A DNA stretch of 64,000 nucleotides from Malachius bipustulatus (taxonomy: Eukaryota > Arthropoda > Insecta > Coleoptera > Melyridae): NCBI GenBank assembly GCA_910589415.1, contig OU342636.1, positions 38,703,735 through 38,767,734 on the forward strand, given 5' to 3'. The notes under the pieces are model-generated. The model saw nothing but the letters and a program-made list of their open reading frames with translations. It was not told the DNA's origin and did no database searches. Position 1 is the first letter of the stretch, and every line of letters starts with the position of its first letter. Positions 58,406 through 64,000 of this stretch are shown here, in pieces. Both the position numbers and the translations under genes were made by a program.

Positions 58406-61335
58406 GACGGACTATTCTACGTCGGTTGTCGAGACTATCAAAGAATGTATCAACTCTGTTCCAGATTTTTTTGGCGCGTTCTACCGGCGGAACGGTTAGT
58501 CTTACAAAAAAATGTTATTTATGAAAAATGCAACAAATTTTGTCTATTTTAATTTTGTATAGAATGGACTTGTCGGGTAAACGCTTCTCTTCTGAAATGG
58601 AAGCCAAAAACTGAAAAAAAGAGCAAAGATTTGAGCAAAAAGTGCGAAAAAACACAGTTTCGGATCAAATTTTACCTGCAAACTTCAAATTTTTTTAGCA
58701 TTTAAACAGTGTCAAGCCAAGTGTTAATAAATAATTAGATAAATAATTGGACTAGTGTGAAGTGTGTGAAAAAATTATAAATATTTCTTTAAATAAATAA
58801 TTGATTAATTGAGTCTGAGATTACTTAATAGACGAATGATAGAAATACGTAGACAATAATGTTCTACCAAATTTTATTTAACAACAAACATCTTCGCATC
58901 CAGCTAGACATTGTAAACTCGCTCCATACTCATCGAAGAACTGCAACTAAATATAGAGTTGCTGCTGCAGCGGTGCACTTGCTCCAGGTCTCCGTACGTA
59001 CGTACAGATTACAGAATTGCCGGTGCCGGAGGCCTGTGTTTATACGGCTGTCCGCAATTAAAGCGCACTTTTATACAACAACTATAATCGCTACTATGGG
59101 CTTTCCAGTTAGACGACGATTGCGACGGAAGTCGCCATACAAACACAGAGACACTTATGCTAATATTTGCCTATTTTAAGAACGTTTACGGCCGCCTGTC
59201 TGTTTTTAGCTTCTCACGCGAAACACGTCCCGGCTCGGCTATGCTACTACCTGTTTGGTAATAAAACTTGGAGAGAGTCATTAAGACTCGCCTGTTGCAA
59301 GATGTCCTGTTATCCTAAAAATTCATATTTTTATTGCCTTGTAATAGTCAGAGTATCGGGCTGTCTGGGTGCTTAAAAATATGAAGCGATAAATTAAATC
59401 AGTCGGCGATAAAAAAAACGTTCCCTGACCAACAACTAACAGTCCTAGCCAATGCAAAAATAAGCCATTACTTGGAGGAAAGCAGGAATGAAATAATTTA
59501 TAAGGCTGCCATAGAACCTCTCAAAGAATTCTCAAAGAGTGAGCTCCCTCGCTTCTCCCGGTAGCTTGGAAACCGTCCGGTGTTAGAGGTGTATGAAGAT
59601 AGGACACTTCGCTACTAAACGTTCATAATTTTCCCGAGCACGACCTAAACCTATCTTTATTAATCGACTCACGGCCGCAAGATTATTGTTGTTCTACTGT
59701 CCCACTTATTACTTTCAAGGACTGGATAACAATCCCTTTTTTAACGAGCACATGAATCTGTTTGCCGAACTTCAGCTCTCTGTTTCAAGCAGTTTGAACT
59801 GGAGCTTGATAGGTATGTGAGTCAGTCACCAGAGTAAGAATAAGAACCACATAAACTGAGATTTATTGAGGGGAAAATCTGATAATCGAGCATAAAGAAT
59901 AACGAGTGACAGGAACATATACAGCCTCTTATCAGCAGTAATCTGACGTAACGGCGCAAGAAGTTCTAGTTCTGGGTTACGTCCATGCTTGTTTACTAAC
60001 GTTATTTACATCAGATACCATCGGCAGCTTTGCCTCCCGGGGCTGCCTGGTAGTAAACTAATTACGACTCGCATTATTATTATTATTATTGATCGGTAGC
60101 TATGATAGACAAGATCATCAGAAACTGGAGTTCAGTTACATTATTGATGCGAGATTAATCTTGCACGAAACTGGTGTGTGATAATCGCTCTCGTTGGTTG
60201 GCTTGGCACTGGCACGACTGAAAATGAGTAGGCAGTGAAGCGCCTTACGCTTTTTTCTAAGGTTTAATAACAACACTTGTTGCTATTAACGAGATTTTAA
60301 CGCTCACAGGTGAAGATGTCCCTTAGAAAGTTAAAAAAAAGAGTTGAGGATTTTAATATCGTTTGAGTTTTTGAAACGATGGGTATGTATTTTTAGCTCG
60401 AGCAGTAACACACGTCACTGGACTAAAATGGTTTATTTCGACTATTTTTGGAAAGAGTGCTCGCGCGATCGAAGGTCAATAGGCCAGATTCCCGGGCCAA
60501 ACTGGTTCCACTCGAAAATTTCTCGACAGGAATCTCTTGTCATTGCAGGTCTTTTTGCATGGCGAACGAAATTTATCGCCGAGTTTGCATGATTTAAATG
60601 TCTGAGGACGCCAGACGATTCTTCGGCAGGCTGGGCAGTGTAATCTGAATTTTGAATCTCCGGCACCGGCACCAGCGCCAGCACCAGCACCAGCACCAGC
60701 ACCAAGCGGAATTCTACAACTGTTAATCAACCGATGTGCAAATTAAATTGGCTAACTGTTTTGTTTTTATGATTAATAATTCAGGATAGTTTGCCGGATT
60801 AGAAGTTTTATTATAAAGGTGCTTTTAATTTAATGTCGGGCTATTTTTAACTTTGATACGACCTGACAGATAGGTAGATATGAGATAGGTACCTACTTTA
60901 TCAAACCATTAATTTTACTGTTTATAATATTAAAAAAAACAAAAAAATTATATCGATTCGGAGTATTTGATTATGAATGTCTGGTTTATGGTTTCCGTGT
61001 AATCGTGTTTCGTGTTGAATTCAAAGAATGGCAAAGTTGTTTGTGAAAAGGACTCGTTATTATAATAATTATTATTGTCGTACCTACTGGAAATCATCTC
61101 GCTTATGCGGTTTTATAATTTTATAAATTCTTGGAAGAACAAATATGAGTAAAATATTAAAAATATCAAGATAGGCTAACAACGATCCTGCGATCTAAAA
61201 AAGTATTAGACAAGAGACAAGTCAAGTTTGCCACGCTTCAGCCAGCACTTTCAGACCAGGGAGAAGGACTTTGAATGATTTTCAGCTTTTTTTTTCTATT
61301 TACTGTTTAAATAATAAAAATCGTAATTATTGAAA
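58406..61335. other. Intergenic DNA
   Basis: No gene was recognised. The open frame at 58859-59179 is Arg/His-rich without a known domain. A (CACCAG)n microsatellite lies at about 60662-60705. Confidence 0.4.
60662..60705. repeat. (CACCAG)n microsatellite
   Basis: About seven hexamer units of CACCGG/CACCAG. Confidence 0.85.
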
Positions 61336-61339
61336 CGCC

Positions 61340-63620
61340 ACGGCCATACCGGCGCTTTCGGCCATGACTTCTTCATAAACTGGCACAAAATCATTTTTGC
61401 TGAAATTTTGATCAAATGAGGCCGAAATTTCATAATAGTGGCCAACCACGCTTTCGGCCACGGGCCACGGACTTAATAAACTGAACGGAAAAGACCTGAG
61501 ATTTTAACATCATGGCCAGCCACAACTTAATAAACTGAAAAAATCAGTTTTGATGGATAATTTGATCAAAAAAGTCCGCAATGTGAAAATAATGACCACC
61601 CACACTTGAGGCCATTTAGGGCAAACTGAAAAAAATAATTTTTATGAAATTTTGCTCAAAAAAGCCCAAAATTTTAATGGCCAGCCACGCTTTTAGCCAC
61701 GGAATTGATAAACTGCAAAAAAATCATTTTTGCTGAAATTTTGCTCAAAAAAAGTTCGAAATTAAAAAATAAAGGCCAGCCAAGATTTCGGTCACGGACG
61801 TAATAAATTGAAAAAACCGTTTTCGCTGAAATTGCACTGAAAAAAGTCTTGGAATTCATTATAATGGCCAACCACGCTGTCGGCTATAGACTTAATAAGC
61901 TAAAAAAACTTATTTTTGCTGTAAATTTGTTGAAAAAGTTCGAAAGTTCAAAATAACGGCCAGCCACGCTTTCAGACACGACTTAATAAACTGGAAAAAT
62001 AATTTTTGGCGAAATTCTGATTTAAAAAAGACCGAAATTTCATAATAGTAGCCAATCACTCTCTAGTCTATGAACTTAATGCTCTAAGAGGCCTAAATTT
62101 TGTAATAATGGCCAGCCTTACTTTCAGCCACGAACTTCATAAGCTAAATAAATTATTTTTGTTGAAATTTGGCTTGAAAAAGGCCTAAATTTCAAAATAA
62201 TGGCCAGCCACGCTTTCGCGCGGCCACGGACTTACTAAACTGAAAGAATCATTTTTGGCAAAATTCTTATTAAAAAAAGGCCGAAATTTCATAATAGTAG
62301 CCAATCACTCTCTAGTCTATGAACTTAATGCTCTAAGAGGCCGAAATTTTGTAATAATGGCCAGCCTTACTTTCAGCCACGAACTTTATAAGCTAAATAA
62401 ATTATTTTTGTTGAAATTTGGCTTGAAAAAGGCCTAAATTTCAAAATAATGGCCAGCCACGCTTTCGGCCATGGACTTACTAAACTGAAAGAATCATTTT
62501 TGCTCAAAGTTTGGCCTGAAAAAGGCTGAAATTTCAAAATAATGGTCAACTTCGCTTTCGGCCACGAACGCAATAAACTGAAAAAATCATTGTTTCCATA
62601 ATTTGGCACAAAAAAGTCAAAAAATTCATCATAATGACCAGCCCCGACTAAATAAACTGAAAAAATCCTTTTTTTTTTGTTGAAATTTGGATCAAAAAAG
62701 CCCAAATTTCAAAATAGTGGTTAGCCACGCTTTGGGTCACGAACGTAATAAACTGAAAAAATCATTTCTGCAGGAAGTTTGTTCAAAAACCCCTAAATTT
62801 CAAAAAAGTGGTCATCCACGCTTTGGGCCACGAACGTAATAAACTGAAAAAATCATTTCCGCAGGAAGTTTTCTCAAAAAAGGCCGAAATTTCATAATAA
62901 TGTCCAGCCTGGTTTTCGGCCACGACTTAATAAACTTAATAGGTATCTTTTTTCTATAATTTGGCCCAAAAGAGTCCAAAAATTCATCATAAATAAATAA
63001 TAATCATAATGACCAGCCACAACCTTATAAACTGAAAAATCCTTTGTGTTGCTCCAAAAATGCTCCAAGAGGTCGAAATGTTATAATAATGGCCCGCCTC
63101 GTTTTCGGCCACAAACTTGGTAAGCCCAAAAAATTATTTTTGTTCAAATTTGGCTCGAAAAAGGCCGAAATTTCAGAATAATGACCAGCTACGCTTTCGG
63201 TCACGAACTTAAATAACTGTGAAAACCATTTTCAAAAAGTTCGAAGTTTTATAATAATGAACAGTAACAATTTCGGCCACGAAATTATTAAATTTAAAAA
63301 AATCATTTCTGCTGAAATTTTGCCCAAAAAAGGCCAAAATTTTATAATAATGGCCAGCAACGCTTTCGGTAACAAACTTGATAAACCAAAAAAAAATTTT
63401 TGCGGAAAGTTCGCTCAAAAAAGACGAAGTTTCTTAATAATGACCAGCCACGCTTTCGGCCACGAACTTAATAAACTGAAAAAATAATTTTTGTTGAAAT
63501 TTGGCCTGAAACAGGCCGAAATTTCATAATAATGGCCAGCCACGAACTTAATAAACTGAAAAACATTTTTGTGGAACATTTGTTCAAAAAAGTCCAAGAT
63601 TGTGTATAATAAAAGTCAGC
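61340..63620. repeat. Satellite array, ~100-bp unit, about two dozen copies
   Basis: Each unit carries ATAATGGCCAGCCACGCTTT, CGGCCACGAACTTAATAAAC, TGAAAAAATCATTTTTGCTG and AAATTTGGCTCAAAAAAGGC blocks. Two consecutive blocks of about 240 bp starting near 62040 and 62280 are nearly identical (both contain CAATCACTCTCTAGTCTATG), showing a recent segmental duplication within the array. Confidence 0.92.
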
Positions 63621-64000
63621 CACACCTTCAGGTGTAAGTGGTCGATATAAAAGGTTTTTTCAAAATTGAAGCCCCTATAATTTAGAGGGGTAAAATTTCT
63701 CGAAAACTGCTTTTAAAAATTGCGTAATGCGTGTAATTTTTTCTCTGCTAGGGTAGAAAGCTTAAAATTATTAGTAGAGACACTTATTGAAATTAAAAGG
63801 CTATTTTCTGACTTAAGGTATATTATAATTATGACGTCACTGATTTTTTGGCTTATGACGTCATATATTTTTTTTATGGCAACCATTTACTTGTGATACC
63901 TAGGTACATCTTCTAAAGGTCCTTTCAAGGACTATATTTTCCCCTAAATAAAAAAAAATCATATGAAGAAAAAAGGAGAGGAATTTTCCCCCACTTCACC
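63621..64000. other. AT-rich end of window
   Basis: No gene. TGACGTCA-containing palindromic bits lie near 63830-63865. Confidence 0.4.

Noticed and set aside
58859..59179. 106-residue Arg/His-rich open frame as a gene
   Set aside because: No recognisable domain, no splice context, and composition fits chance translation.
41860..64000. CRISPR-like arrays from the regular repeats
   Set aside because: The genome is eukaryotic; spacers are not unique, units are contiguous satellites, and no cas genes exist.

Overview
The window reads as nuclear DNA of an insect, most likely a beetle, although the order is an inference. The evidence is small spliced genes with GT-AG introns of about 55-80 bp, a divergent intronless ionotropic receptor (an arthropod-expanded family), a fused animal-type UMP synthase, eukaryotic tRNA genes with T-run terminators, and an AT-rich intergenic background full of palindromic MITEs, decayed non-LTR retrotransposons and satellite arrays. 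GC-rich coding exons stand out sharply from this background.

Layout. 1-3286: 3' end of a decayed non-LTR retrotransposon (RT thumb, RNase H, poly(A) tail), split by a three-level nested palindromic element. 6299-8151: five exons of APPBP2, a TPR protein and Cul2 ligase receptor homolog, whose N-terminal exon is not found. 10382-10783: a piggyBac-type MITE. 13142-13214: tRNA-Val(UAC). 13788-14990 (-): a nine-finger C2H2 zinc-finger gene. 15584-16384: a perfect hairpin and a foldback MITE. 18951-22754: UMPS (OPRT plus ODC) in four exons, the first only 10 coding bases, with a heat-shock-element-like minisatellite in the last intron. 24463-24536: tRNA-Ile(AAU), followed by a two-level nested palindrome. 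26363-28960 (-): an SLC7-type cationic amino acid transporter in five exons. 29225-32384: tandem repeats and another nested palindrome. 33430-35335: a tandem array. 35872-37964 (-): an ionotropic receptor gene with a one-base frameshift near its end. 38440-64000: mostly gene-poor, with at least seven further tandem arrays, a 600-bp palindrome, one plausible orphan exon at 41516-41717, and remnants of non-LTR elements and perhaps a Tc1/mariner transposase.

The genes are unrelated housekeeping or sensory functions: protein sorting/degradation, pyrimidine synthesis, amino acid uptake, transcription and chemosensation. There is no operon-like logic. The most unusual feature is structural. At three separate loci, palindromic elements with CAG-type termini and TA flanks sit exactly at the dyad centre of another palindromic element, up to three levels deep. 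This suggests a repeated self-targeting process that builds long hairpins.
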